DNA of 64,000 nt. It comes from Hymenobacter jeollabukensis. GTDB taxonomy: Bacteria > Bacteroidota > Bacteroidia > Cytophagales > Hymenobacteraceae. Shown piece after piece: positions 1 to 7,567 of this stretch; the stretch's first letter is position 1, and every line of letters starts with the position of its first letter. The DNA is taken from the NCBI RefSeq assembly GCF_005771675.1, contig NZ_VAJM01000001.1, positions 620,001-684,000 on the forward strand. Reading direction: 5' to 3'. The notes under the pieces are model-generated. The model saw only the letters and a program-made list of their open reading frames with translations. It did no database searches and was not told where the DNA came from. A program made the position numbers and the translations under genes.

Positions 1-582
1 GATGATGACTACGGTATTGCGCCCTACGCCGGTCTGGCCGCCACTGAAGTCGACGTGCCCATCACCACGCTCAGCACCCAGCAAACCGACCGGGCCTTCT
101 TCCTGAACTCTTACCCCAAGCCCGGCCTGGGCTACCTCTACGTGAAGGACATGCTCGGCGACGAGCTGTTCACCAAGGCCCTACACCACTACATCCAGAC
201 CTGGCACGGCAAGCACCCCATGCCCTTCGACTTCTTCAACAGCATGAACGCCGGCTCCGGCCGCAACCTGAACTGGTTCTGGCAGCGCTGGTTTTTCGAC
301 GTCGGCTACCCCGACCTCAGCATCCAAAGCGTCAGCAAGCAGGGCGCCGGCCACGACATCGTAGTAGAAGCCAAAGGCACGAAACCCGTCCCCGTCGACC
401 TCACTGTCACCTTCACCGACGGCTCGACCCAGCAGGCCCACCGCTCGGTGGCCGTCTGGGAAACCGGCGCCCGCAGCGTCACGGTGACGATTCCCGGCGA
501 TAAACCGGTGAAGCAGGTGAAGCTGGGCAGCACCCTGGTACCGGACAGCTACCCGCAGGACAACGTGTGGACGGGGAAGTAA
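1..582 (+). CDS. M1 family metallopeptidase, C-terminal part (5' end outside window)
   Basis: The reading frame is open from base 1 and ends at a TAA, so only the last 193 codons are present. Text such as SYPKPGLGYLYVKDMLG and FNSMNAGSGRNLNWFWQRWF matches the region after the zinc site in M1 (gluzincin) aminopeptidases, where a helical segment is followed by a beta-sandwich. The last ~90 residues, with VDLTVTFTDGS and VTVTIPGDKPVKQVKLG, fit that C-terminal sandwich. The HExxH zinc motif would lie upstream and cannot be checked. Family members trim N-terminal residues from peptides, often in the periplasm. It converges on the small membrane-protein gene, whose stop lies only 4 bp away. Confidence 0.85.
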   Translation, partial: DDDYGIAPYAGLAATEVDVPITTLSTQQTDRAFFLNSYPKPGLGYLYVKDMLGDELFTKALHHYIQTWHGKHPMPFDFFNSMNAGSGRNLNWFWQRWFFDVGYPDLSIQSVSKQGAGHDIVVEAKGTKPVPVDLTVTFTDGSTQQAHRSVAVWETGARSVTVTIPGDKPVKQVKLGSTLVPDSYPQDNVWTGK

Positions 583-586
583 GCTG

Positions 587-868
587 TTATCCTTTGTTCG
601 CGCTTCGGGCCAGATTTACGAATACCAAAGCCAGCGGTAAAAAGCTGAACAGGGCCGCTAAGCCACCAAGCTCTGAAGCCAAGCCCTGACCAAGCCAAAT
701 TGGTAGTGCGGCCAGTACCAAAGCCAGAACGATGGATTTTGAGGAAGCCCCCGCTCTGGTCAGCAGGTAACAAGGCAATAGAACTATCAATAGTAATGGC
801 AGTAGCAGCAGAATAAAGCCGGCTAAGGCAATAGGGGTGTTTTCGGATAGCAATAAGGCTAGCAGCAT
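587..868 (-). CDS. Small hydrophobic membrane protein, unknown
   Basis: A 93-aa protein with three probable membrane segments (about residues 13-37, 45-62 and 65-86) separated by short charged turns such as TRAGASSKS. No catalytic motif is visible and I do not recognise the family. The ATG at 866-868 is the first good start, and the gene is convergent with the M1 peptidase gene. Codon use is less GC-rich than its neighbours (many A/T third positions), which may mean recent acquisition or relaxed selection. It could be a general small inner-membrane protein. Confidence 0.6.
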   Translation of the reverse strand: MLLALLLSENTPIALAGFILLLLPLLLIVLLPCYLLTRAGASSKSIVLALVLAALPIWLGQGLASELGGLAALFSFLPLALVFVNLARSANKG

Positions 869-1034
869 CGCCGGACCTGGTTAAGCAGAACATAATAGAA
901 CTACGACGTCAGTCGCCTTTTACGAAGATCCACTGCACGAAGTGTTGATAATAAACCTTTTCTGATCATCAATCAAATGTAAAAGATAAGAGAGGAATTT
1001 GCGCTGACCAGTCCTACTTGCTTCCCTTATAGCC

Positions 1035-1042
1035 TACCTTTG
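1035..1042 (+). promoter_or_regulatory. Probable -7 element of the rnpB promoter (TACCTTTG)
   Basis: TACCTTTG matches the Bacteroidota -7 consensus TAnnTTTG and ends 6 bp before the first base of the P1 helix of RNase P RNA, the distance expected for a transcription start. No convincing -33 TTG at the usual spacing was seen. Confidence 0.6.
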
Positions 1043-1047
1043 CCCGC

Positions 1048-1510
1048 AAGTGATGCGCCGCCCCACCGCTGCGCCCGCAAGGGCGGAGAGGAAAGTCCGG
1101 GCAACGCAGAGCACCCTGCTTCCTAACGGGAAGGACGGCGGCTGGGAACGGCCGCCGGACAGCCAGTGCCACAGAAAACTACCGCCGGGCGGTGGAATGG
1201 TGATTGGTGAACTAGTGAGTCAATCGTCCAACGACACTCACCATTTCACAATTTCACCACCTCACCATCCGGTAAGGGTGAAAAGGTGCGGTAAGAGCGC
1301 ACCAGCGGGCGGGTGACCGTCCGGCTGGGTAAACCTCAGGGGTTGAAAGGCCAAATAGGCCGGCATGCCAGGCTTCGGCTTGGCAACGGGCGGCTCGTCC
1401 GGTCGGCGGGTAGGCTGATGGAGCCCGCGCGCGAGTTCGGGCCTAGATAAATGGTGGGGCCGCTGCCGCAAGGGGGCGGACAGAACCCGGCTTACAGGCG
1501 CATCACTGCG
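1048..1510 (+). ncRNA. rnpB: RNase P RNA, class A, with enlarged P12
   Basis: This is the catalytic RNA that matures tRNA 5' ends. Signatures in order are: P1 5' strand AGTGATGCGCC (1049-1059), GAGGAAAGTCCGGGC (CR-I), GCCACAGAAAACTACCGCC, GGTAAGGGTGAAAAGGTGCG with the P13-type hairpin, AGGCCAAATAGGC, and ACAGAACCCGGCTTA (CR-V). The P1 3' strand GGCGCATCACT lies at 1497-1507 and is an exact complement of the 5' strand. At about 460 nt it is longer than the usual 350-400. The excess sits between the CCGCC and GGTAAGGGTGAAA blocks, the place of the variable P12 helix. Exact ends are uncertain by a few bases. Confidence 0.95.
1191..1268 (+). repeat. Palindromic repeat inserted in P12 of rnpB
   Basis: GGTGGAATGGTGATTGGTGA at the left pairs with ACTCACCATTTCACAATTTC and following bases at the right to give one long imperfect hairpin. 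It closely resembles the intergenic repeat at 11125-11215: GGTGAACTAGTGAGT here against GGTGAACTGGTGAGT there, and both share ACTCACCATTTC. It is therefore a copy of a dispersed element sitting within a structured RNA. Confidence 0.75.
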
Positions 1511-1517
1511 TATCAGG

Positions 1518-1556
1518 AACCGGCCGTCGTTGCATCAGCAGCGGCGGCCGGTTTTT
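1518..1556 (+). terminator. Intrinsic terminator of rnpB
   Basis: A 16-bp stem (1518-1533 with 1538-1553, two G-T wobbles) closed by an ATCA loop and followed by a T run. It begins about 8 bp after the RNase P RNA end. Confidence 0.85.
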
Positions 1557-1560
1557 GCTT

Positions 1561-1666
1561 GTAGCGCGAGCCGCAGGTCAGCGAAGCTAACTTCCAGTTC
1601 GCGTATCGCTGCTTGCCGCCCGAACGCCGACTGTTCAACGATACGTGAGCCGAAAGTTCGCGCTAC
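1561..1666. repeat. Degenerate copy of the GTAGCGCGAAC inverted repeat
   Basis: It starts GTAGCGCGA, holds CCAGTTCGCGTATCGCTGC inside, and ends GAAAGTTCGCGCTAC. The ends and inner block match the perfect copy at 36748-36847, but the left arm has diverged. It lies between the rnpB terminator and the response-regulator gene. Confidence 0.7.
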
Positions 1667-1721
1667 AGCTCACTCCGCCCTTTTCCTTACTTTCACCCCC
1701 GACTGACCTACCCCGTTTTCC

Positions 1722-2879
1722 ATGCCCCGCATCCTCATCATCGACGACGAAAAAGCCATTCGCCACACGCTCAAGGAAATCCTGGAGTTTGAAAGCTACA
1801 CCGTCGACCAGGCCGAAGACGGGCCCGCCGGCCTCGACATGCTCATCAAGGACAAGTACGACGTGGTGCTCTGCGACGTGAAAATGCCCAAGATGGACGG
1901 CCTCGAAGTGCTGGAGCGCGCCCAGAAAATTGCCCCCGACACGGCTTTCATCATGGTTTCGGCCCACGGCAACATCGAAATGGCCGTCGACGCCACCAAG
2001 AAGGGCGCCTTCGACTTCATCCCGAAGCCGCCCGACCTGAACCGCCTGCTCGTGACGGTGCGCAACGCCCTGGACCGCACCAAGCTGGTGACGGAAACCA
2101 AGACGCTGAAGAAGAAGATTGCCAAAAGCTCGGAAATGGTGGGCTCCTCGGCCGCCCTGAGCGCCGTGCGCACTGCCATTGAGAAAGTCGCCCCCACCGA
2201 TGCCCGCGTGCTCATCACCGGCCCCAACGGCGCCGGCAAGGAAATGGTGGCCCGGCAGATTCACGAGCTGAGCAACCGCGCCAACGGGCCGCTGGTGGAG
2301 GTCAACTGCGCCGCCATTCCCTCCGAGCTGATTGAGTCGGAGCTGTTCGGGCACGAGAAAGGCTCGTTCACTTCGGCCGTCAAGCAGCGCATCGGCAAAT
2401 TCGAGCAGGCCGACGGCGGTACGCTGTTCCTCGACGAAATCGGCGACATGAGCCTTTCGGCCCAGGCCAAGGTGCTGCGCGCCCTGCAGGAAAACAAGAT
2501 TACCCGCGTGGGCGGCGAAAAGGAAATCAGCGTGAACGTGCGCGTGGTGGCCGCCACCAACAAGAACCTTCTGCAGGAAATTGCCGACCGCAACTTCCGC
2601 GAAGACCTCTACCACCGCCTCTCGGTCATCCTCATCCAGGTGCCCGCCCTGAACGACCGCCGCGACGATATTCCGGCTCTGGTGGAGAAGTTCCTGGCCG
2701 ACATCGGCAACGACTACGGCACCAAGCCCAAAAAGATGAGCCCCGAAGGCATGACCTACCTGCAAAGCCTCGACTGGCGCGGCAACATCCGCGAGCTGCG
2801 CAACGTGGTGGAGCGCCTCGTCATTATGGGCGGCGACCCGATAACCGAGGACGACGCGAAGAGCTACGCCGGGAAGTAG
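1722..2879 (+). CDS. NtrC/AtoC-like response regulator, receiver plus AAA+, no DNA-binding domain
   Basis: A 385-aa protein. Residues 1-120 form a receiver domain (IDDE at 7-10, phospho-acceptor Asp52 in CDVKMP, Lys102). Residues 140-380 form a sigma-54-activator type AAA+ domain with Walker A GPNGAGKE (167-174), Walker B GGTLFLDE (232-239) and the sensor/arginine-finger stretch FREDLYHRL. Two features are odd. The sigma-54 contact loop GAFTGA reads GSFTSA (214-219), and the protein stops about 25 residues after ELRNVVERL, so the Fis-type helix-turn-helix of typical NtrC proteins is missing. I recall similar HTH-less proteins in other Bacteroidota, so the form is probably functional rather than broken. 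No kinase gene is adjacent. Confidence 0.92.
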   Translation: MPRILIIDDEKAIRHTLKEILEFESYTVDQAEDGPAGLDMLIKDKYDVVLCDVKMPKMDGLEVLERAQKIAPDTAFIMVSAHGNIEMAVDATKKGAFDFIPKPPDLNRLLVTVRNALDRTKLVTETKTLKKKIAKSSEMVGSSAALSAVRTAIEKVAPTDARVLITGPNGAGKEMVARQIHELSNRANGPLVEVNCAAIPSELIESELFGHEKGSFTSAVKQRIGKFEQADGGTLFLDEIGDMSLSAQAKVLRALQENKITRVGGEKEISVNVRVVAATNKNLLQEIADRNFREDLYHRLSVILIQVPALNDRRDDIPALVEKFLADIGNDYGTKPKKMSPEGMTYLQSLDWRGNIRELRNVVERLVIMGGDPITEDDAKSYAGK

Positions 2880-2900
2880 CAGGCCAACGGTAGCCCTGGC

Positions 2901-3099
2901 AGTCATTGCGAGCGAAGCGCGGCAATCGTTCCTCTAGCAGCACCGCCGAAGCAATACCTACAAACCGAAAACGGCACCGCCCGAAACTGATAGCTGCAGT
3001 TTCGGGCGGTGCCGTTTTCAGTTCAGCTATTTTCGGTTTCTGCCAGCTAAACCGTTGTGCCGCGGGAGGAACGATTGCCGCGCTTCGCTCGCAATGACT
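2901..3099. repeat. Nested inverted-repeat element with 34-bp perfect arms
   Basis: Arms at 2901-2934 and 3066-3099 are exact reverse complements (34 of 34). Inside them AAACCGAAAA pairs with TTTTCGGTTT, and inside that lies a perfect 22-bp hairpin (2967-2988 with 2998-3019). The inner hairpin, followed by GTTTTC, may act as a terminator between the convergent regulator and LuxE-like genes. Confidence 0.9.
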
Positions 3100-3118
3100 G
3101 CGGGGTGAACCGCTGCCC

Positions 3119-4135
3119 TTACGCCAGCTGGCTGCACCCGCGGATATCGGAGTTATCGAGCCGGCCGAGCACCTCGAAGGAGCCGTCGGGGTGGCGGCGG
3201 CCCAGGTCGCGGGTTTCCAGGAAGGCGCAGCTGTCCACGTTGGCCAGATCGACCACGTTGAGGGCCCCGGCGGCCCGCTCGAAGCTGGCGCTGAACGGGT
3301 CGGTGGGCTCGCGCAGCAGGATTTGCAGGGCTGGCGGGGCCCAGAAGCGGCCGTGGCCCGGGCTGTAGGCCTGCGAGAGCAGCTCCGTCATGCCGTACTC
3401 GGAGTGGATGACCGTTTGCCCGAAGCCGGCGGCCAGCTCGGCGTGCAGCTCCTCGCGGATCATTTCGCGGCGGCGGCCCTTCATGCCACCGGTTTCCAGC
3501 ACCGCATCGGGTAGCGCCAGGGCTGGGTGGTCGGGGTACGCGGCCAGCAGGTCCAGCAGGGCGTAGGTCACCCCGATGAGCATGAGCTTCCGCTTGGGCT
3601 GCACCTGCTTTGCCTGCTGTATGGCGGCCAGCAGCGCGGCGTGGTCACGCAGGAAAAAGACCTCTTGCTGCGGCTGCCCCGAGGCCCGCACGAAATGCTC
3701 CACCATGTCGACCAGCGACGACTCGCCCTGCTCCAGGTACGAGGGCAGCAGGGCCAGAAACGTCCAGCCCGGGAGCGGCCCGTACTGCTGCTCGAAAATG
3801 CGCTGGGCGTGCTGGTGGTAGAGCTGCGGGTTGCGCACGAGGTGGCGGCTGCGCTGCTGCAGGGTGGTGCCGCTGCTGCGAAACACCTGCGCGGGCGCCC
3901 ACGCCTCGCCCGGCTCCAGGGTGACGACGTCCTGGGTTTTGAAAAACTCGATGGGCAGAAACGGCACGTCGGTCAGGCGCTGCACCTGCTCAGGGCGGCA
4001 GCCCAGCGCCTGCAGCCACTGGCGGTACGGGGCGCAGTGCTCGGCCTGGTGGCGGAACAGGCGCAGGGCCAGGGCTTCGGCCGTGGCGGGCGTCACCTGG
4101 GGCAGCTCAGACAAGTAATCGGCGCGGAAACTCAT
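3119..4135 (-). CDS. LuxE/PaaK-like acyl-protein synthetase family protein
   Basis: A 338-aa protein of the adenylate-forming LuxE-like family, which in bioluminescent bacteria activates a fatty acid and passes it on as an acyl-enzyme. Visible family blocks are FLPIEFFKTQDV (about 59-70), the Ser/Thr-rich nucleotide loop VFRSSGTTLQQRSRH (about 87-101), and HSEYGMTELLSQAYS (about 244-258), which corresponds to the core YGxTE motif of ANL enzymes. Acidic and Arg residues near the end (ETRDLGRR) fit the hinge region. No lux partner genes are nearby, so the acyl substrate is unknown. Single LuxE-like genes are common in Bacteroidota. The ATG at 4133-4135 fits the family N-terminus. Confidence 0.8.
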   Translation of the reverse strand: MSFRADYLSELPQVTPATAEALALRLFRHQAEHCAPYRQWLQALGCRPEQVQRLTDVPFLPIEFFKTQDVVTLEPGEAWAPAQVFRSSGTTLQQRSRHLVRNPQLYHQHAQRIFEQQYGPLPGWTFLALLPSYLEQGESSLVDMVEHFVRASGQPQQEVFFLRDHAALLAAIQQAKQVQPKRKLMLIGVTYALLDLLAAYPDHPALALPDAVLETGGMKGRRREMIREELHAELAAGFGQTVIHSEYGMTELLSQAYSPGHGRFWAPPALQILLREPTDPFSASFERAAGALNVVDLANVDSCAFLETRDLGRRHPDGSFEVLGRLDNSDIRGCSQLA

Positions 4136-4250
4136 TGCTGGAAAACCGGGTTTGGAAAGAGCATAACAAATGCGGCCCTTGCGCGTTCAGAGGATATTAA
4201 TGCGTACTTTTTGCCGTCGGATGTTGCCCACGCCCGCTTTGCCAGTTCCT

Positions 4251-4814
4251 ATGCTACGCACACGTTTACTTTCGAGCTTGCTCACCGCCGCCACGGCCTT
4301 GGCCGTCGGAGCCTGCGAGTCGGCGCCAACCTACCCCGACGAGCCGTCGATTGAGTTCAAGAACATCCGGGCCGAGCGCGACACCCCGGCCAACGGCGGC
4401 ACGCCCAGCAACCGGATTTTCATTACAATCGGCTACAAAGATGGCAACGGCGACCTGGGACTTTCGGCCGCCGACAAGGACACCCCGCCGTTCAACAGCT
4501 CGACTAGCGACTACCGGTTTAACTACCACGTGAAGCTGTACTGGTACAACACTAATTACCTGCGGTTCGAGGAGTACGTTTACCCCAACCCCGCCCTGAC
4601 TTACAACGGTACCTTTGCCCGCATGCTGGAGGAAACCGCCAAGCCACAGCCTATCCGCGGCGACCTCACCTACGAACCGGGCAAGGGTGACGGCTTTCCC
4701 ATCAACTACCCCGAATTTCGGCCCGGCAACCGCGTCAAATTCGATATCTATATCTACGACCGCGCCTTGCACAAAAGCAACGTCATCACCACCGAGGAGC
4801 TGGTGCTGCCCTAG
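4251..4814 (+). CDS. Predicted lipoprotein, unknown
   Basis: The start at 4251 gives a 187-aa product beginning with a lipoprotein signal (MLRTRLLSSL, hydrophobic run, then AVGAC with the lipid Cys at 22). Longer in-frame starts upstream would bury this signal. The mature part has alternating strands (RIFITIGYKDGNGDLG, FNYHVKLYWYN, VKFDIYIYDRALHKSN) and probably a beta-sandwich fold. A calcium-like DGNGDLG motif is present. I do not recognise the family beyond similarity to Bacteroidota lipoproteins with a DGDGDLG segment. It is divergent from the LuxE-like gene (115 bp apart). Confidence 0.75.
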   Translation: MLRTRLLSSLLTAATALAVGACESAPTYPDEPSIEFKNIRAERDTPANGGTPSNRIFITIGYKDGNGDLGLSAADKDTPPFNSSTSDYRFNYHVKLYWYNTNYLRFEEYVYPNPALTYNGTFARMLEETAKPQPIRGDLTYEPGKGDGFPINYPEFRPGNRVKFDIYIYDRALHKSNVITTEELVLP

Positions 4815-4836
4815 CCAGCTGCTTCCCGCGAACTTA

Positions 4837-4875
4837 AACCGCCCCGCCATCAGCTAAGCCGATGGCGGGGCGGTT
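4837..4875. terminator. Bidirectional terminator hairpin
   Basis: A perfect 15-bp stem (4837-4851 with 4861-4875) with a 9-nt loop, placed between the convergent lipoprotein and E1 dehydrogenase genes and flanked by TTAAA on one side and GTT on the other. Confidence 0.75.
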
Positions 4876-4899
4876 GCGTTTCCGGCCGCGGGGCCGCGC

Positions 4900-7320
4900 C
4901 TAGTAGATGTTCGGAAACTGGCCGGGCGCGGCTTCTTGCATCAGCTCGTACACCACGTCGAACACATCCTCCGCGTTGGGCTTGCTGAAATAGTCGCCGT
5001 CGGAGCCGTAGGGCGGGCGGTGGGGCTGGGCGGCCAGGCAGCGGGGCTGCGAGTCGAGGAAGCGGTAGCCGCCCTGCTCGTCGAGCACCTGCTGTAGCAT
5101 GTAGGCCGAAGCGCCACCGGGCACGTCCTCGTCGGCGAAGACCACCCGGTTGGTTTTCTGAATCGACTCCAGAATCACGCCTTCGCGGTCGAAGGGCAGC
5201 AGGGTCTGCACGTCGATAACCTCGACGGACACGCCCACCTGCTCCAGCTGCTTGGCCGCGTCCATGACGATGCGGCACATCGAGCCGTACGTGACGACGG
5301 TTACGTCTTCTCCTTTGCGCAGCACCTCGGGCACGCCCAGCGGCACCGTGAAGTCGCCCACATTGGCGGGCAGGCGCTCCTTGAGGCGGTAGCCGTTGAG
5401 CGGCTCGATGACGATGGCCGGGTCGTCGCCCTTCAGCAGCAGGTTGTAGAAGCCGGCGGCCTGAGTCATGTCGCGGGGCACGCAGAGGTACATGCCGCGG
5501 ATGGAGCCCAGAATCATCTGAATGGGCGAGCCGCTGTGCCAGATGCCTTCCAGCCGGTGCCCGCGCGTCCGCACGATGAGCGGTGCCTTCTGGCCGCCCT
5601 TGGTGCGGTACTGCAGGCAGGCCACGTCGTCAGAGAGAATCTGGATGGCGTAGAGCAGGTAATCCAGGTACTGAATTTCGGTGATGGGCCGCAGCCCGCG
5701 CAGCGCCGCCCCGATGCCCTGCCCCACGATGGTGCACTCGCGGATGCCGGTATCGGTAATGCGCAGCTCGCCAAATTTCTCTTGCAGGCCCGCAAAAGCC
5801 TGGTTCACGTCGCCGATGCGGCCCACGTCCTCGCCGATGGCAAACACGCGCGGGTCGCGGCTGAACAGCGCATCGAAGCAGGCCTGCAGCACCTCGCGGC
5901 CGTCCACCTGCGGGGCGTCGGCGGCGTACTCGGGCTTGATTTCGTCGATGTTGAGGGCCGCGTCTTCGCTCTGGCTGTGCAGGTGGGAGTTGTAGCGGTC
6001 GGCGTTGTCGGCCAGGGCCTGCTCGTGCCAGCGGCGCAGCTCGGCGCGGGCGAAGCTGCGCTTCAGGTCGCGCACCATGCGCAGGGCCTTGCGCACGGCC
6101 CGCATCAGGTCGGCGCGGATGGGCGTGGGGTTGTGCTCCAGCTGGTGAATCAGCTCGTGCAGTTCGTTTTCGCGGCCGGCTTCGGTGGCCAGCTCGTTGA
6201 GCAGCCGCACCACTTCCGTACGCTCCTCCTTGATGGGGTTGAAGAAGGCTTCCCAGGCGGCGGCGCGGGCCTGGCGCACGGTGTCCTTGGCCTCGTTCTC
6301 AATCTGGTCCAGCTCGGCCTCGGTGGCGTGGCCTTCCTGCAGCAGCCAGATACGCAGCTGGCGCAGGCAGTCAAACTCCTGCTCCCAGCCCAGGCGGTCC
6401 TTGCTCTTGTACCGCTCGTGCGAGCCGCTGGTGCTGTGCCCCTGCGGCTGCGTCAACTCGGTGACGTGGATGAGCACCGGCACATGCTCGCGGCGACACA
6501 CCTCGGCGGCGCGCTGGTAGGTATCGACCAGCGCCGGGTAGTCCCAGCCCTTCACCACGAAGATTTCAAAGCCCTGCTCGCCCGGCGCGTTGCGCTGGAA
6601 GCCCATCAGGATTTCGCTGATGCTCTGCTTCGTCGTCTGATATTCGGCCGGCACCGAAATGCCGTAGTGGTCGTCCCACACGCTCATCAGCATGGGCACC
6701 TGCAGCACACCGGCGGCGTTGATGGCCTCGAAGAACATGCCCTCGGAGGTGCTGGCGTTGCCGATGGTGCCGAAAGCCACCTCGTCGCCGTTGCGCGAAA
6801 ACTGCGCGAATTGCTCCAGCGCAGGGTTCTGGCGGTAGAGCTTGGAGGCGTAGGCCAAACCTAGCAGACGAGGCATCTGCCCGCCGGTGGGCGAAATGTC
6901 GGCGGAGGAATTCTTGCTGGCCAGCTGGTCTTTGAACTGCCCGTCCTCGTCGAGGATGCGGGTGCCGAAGTGGCCGTTCATGGCGCGGCCGGCAGTGCTG
7001 GGCTCTGCCTCTACGTCGGGGTGGGCGTAGAGCTGGGCGAAGTACTGTTGCAGCGTCAGCTCGCCGGTGGCGAGCATGAAGGTCTGGTCGCGGTAGTAAC
7101 CGGAGCGCCAGTCGCCGGGGCGGAAGGCGCGGGCCATGGCCAGCTGCGGCAGCTCTTTGCCGTCGCCGAAGATGCCAAATTTGGCCTTGCCCATGAATAC
7201 TTCTTTGCGGCCGGTGAGCGAGGCCTGCCGGCTTTCCCAGCCGAGGCGGTAATCACGGAGCAGTTCTTCCTTGCTAAGCGTGGCGGCGGCCGAAGCTACG
7301 GCCGAGTCGGCGGTGGACAT
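4900..7320 (-). CDS. 2-oxoacid dehydrogenase E1, alpha and beta subunits fused
   Basis: An 806-aa thiamine-diphosphate enzyme. Residues ~20-400 are the E1-alpha-type part (GRAMNGHFGTRI, SPTGGQMPRLLGLAYASKLY, GNASTSEGMFFEAINAAG). Residues ~480-806 are the E1-beta-type transketolase part (IGEDVGRIGDVNQAFAGLQ, TDTGIRECTIVGQGIGAALRG, VPRDMTQAAGFYNLLL). Fused forms are usually annotated as branched-chain or pyruvate-type E1 and feed an E2 lipoyl acyltransferase, which is not in this window. The ThDP motif that normally opens GDG reads GNA, and the NN end reads DDHYGIS. I take this as a subfamily trait. The start at 7320 is chosen because the upstream extension is Pro/Cys-rich and lies across the promoter. 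Confidence 0.9.
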   Translation of the reverse strand: MSTADSAVASAAATLSKEELLRDYRLGWESRQASLTGRKEVFMGKAKFGIFGDGKELPQLAMARAFRPGDWRSGYYRDQTFMLATGELTLQQYFAQLYAHPDVEAEPSTAGRAMNGHFGTRILDEDGQFKDQLASKNSSADISPTGGQMPRLLGLAYASKLYRQNPALEQFAQFSRNGDEVAFGTIGNASTSEGMFFEAINAAGVLQVPMLMSVWDDHYGISVPAEYQTTKQSISEILMGFQRNAPGEQGFEIFVVKGWDYPALVDTYQRAAEVCRREHVPVLIHVTELTQPQGHSTSGSHERYKSKDRLGWEQEFDCLRQLRIWLLQEGHATEAELDQIENEAKDTVRQARAAAWEAFFNPIKEERTEVVRLLNELATEAGRENELHELIHQLEHNPTPIRADLMRAVRKALRMVRDLKRSFARAELRRWHEQALADNADRYNSHLHSQSEDAALNIDEIKPEYAADAPQVDGREVLQACFDALFSRDPRVFAIGEDVGRIGDVNQAFAGLQEKFGELRITDTGIRECTIVGQGIGAALRGLRPITEIQYLDYLLYAIQILSDDVACLQYRTKGGQKAPLIVRTRGHRLEGIWHSGSPIQMILGSIRGMYLCVPRDMTQAAGFYNLLLKGDDPAIVIEPLNGYRLKERLPANVGDFTVPLGVPEVLRKGEDVTVVTYGSMCRIVMDAAKQLEQVGVSVEVIDVQTLLPFDREGVILESIQKTNRVVFADEDVPGGASAYMLQQVLDEQGGYRFLDSQPRCLAAQPHRPPYGSDGDYFSKPNAEDVFDVVYELMQEAAPGQFPNIY

Positions 7321-7395
7321 GCAGTAACTATGGGGGAATGGATTGGGGGAGCAGACGCCCGGTGGGCAGGGCGGCCTGACCGCACGGCAGGCAGG

Positions 7396-7403
7396 CAAAA
7401 GTA
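7396..7403 (-). promoter_or_regulatory. Probable -7 element (TACTTTTG) for the fused E1 gene
   Basis: Read on the minus strand, TACTTTTG matches TAnnTTTG and lies about 75 bp upstream of the chosen start codon at 7320. No clear -33 box was found. Confidence 0.45.
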
Positions 7404-7466
7404 CGCAAAACGAGCGTTAGGGTACGGACCGCGCCCGGGCGTCGTGCATCCGCCGCGGGTTATGAT

Positions 7467-7474
7467 TATATTTG
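7467..7474 (+). promoter_or_regulatory. Probable -7 element (TATATTTG) for the DUF1573 gene
   Basis: TATATTTG is an exact match to TAnnTTTG, 93 bp upstream of the start at 7568. It lies back to back with the E1 promoter element. Confidence 0.5.
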
Positions 7475-7567
7475 CTGGGGTGCGCGGCGCGACGTAGCTT
7501 CACCGCGGTTTCACTTTACGGCGCCGTTTTTGCGGGCTCGTTTCCCTGGTTTTCAACTTCTCTGCAT

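Noticed and set aside
1635-2906. 423-codon minus-strand frame opposite the NtrC-like gene
   Set aside because: Shadow frame; the plus strand encodes receiver and AAA+ motifs in full.
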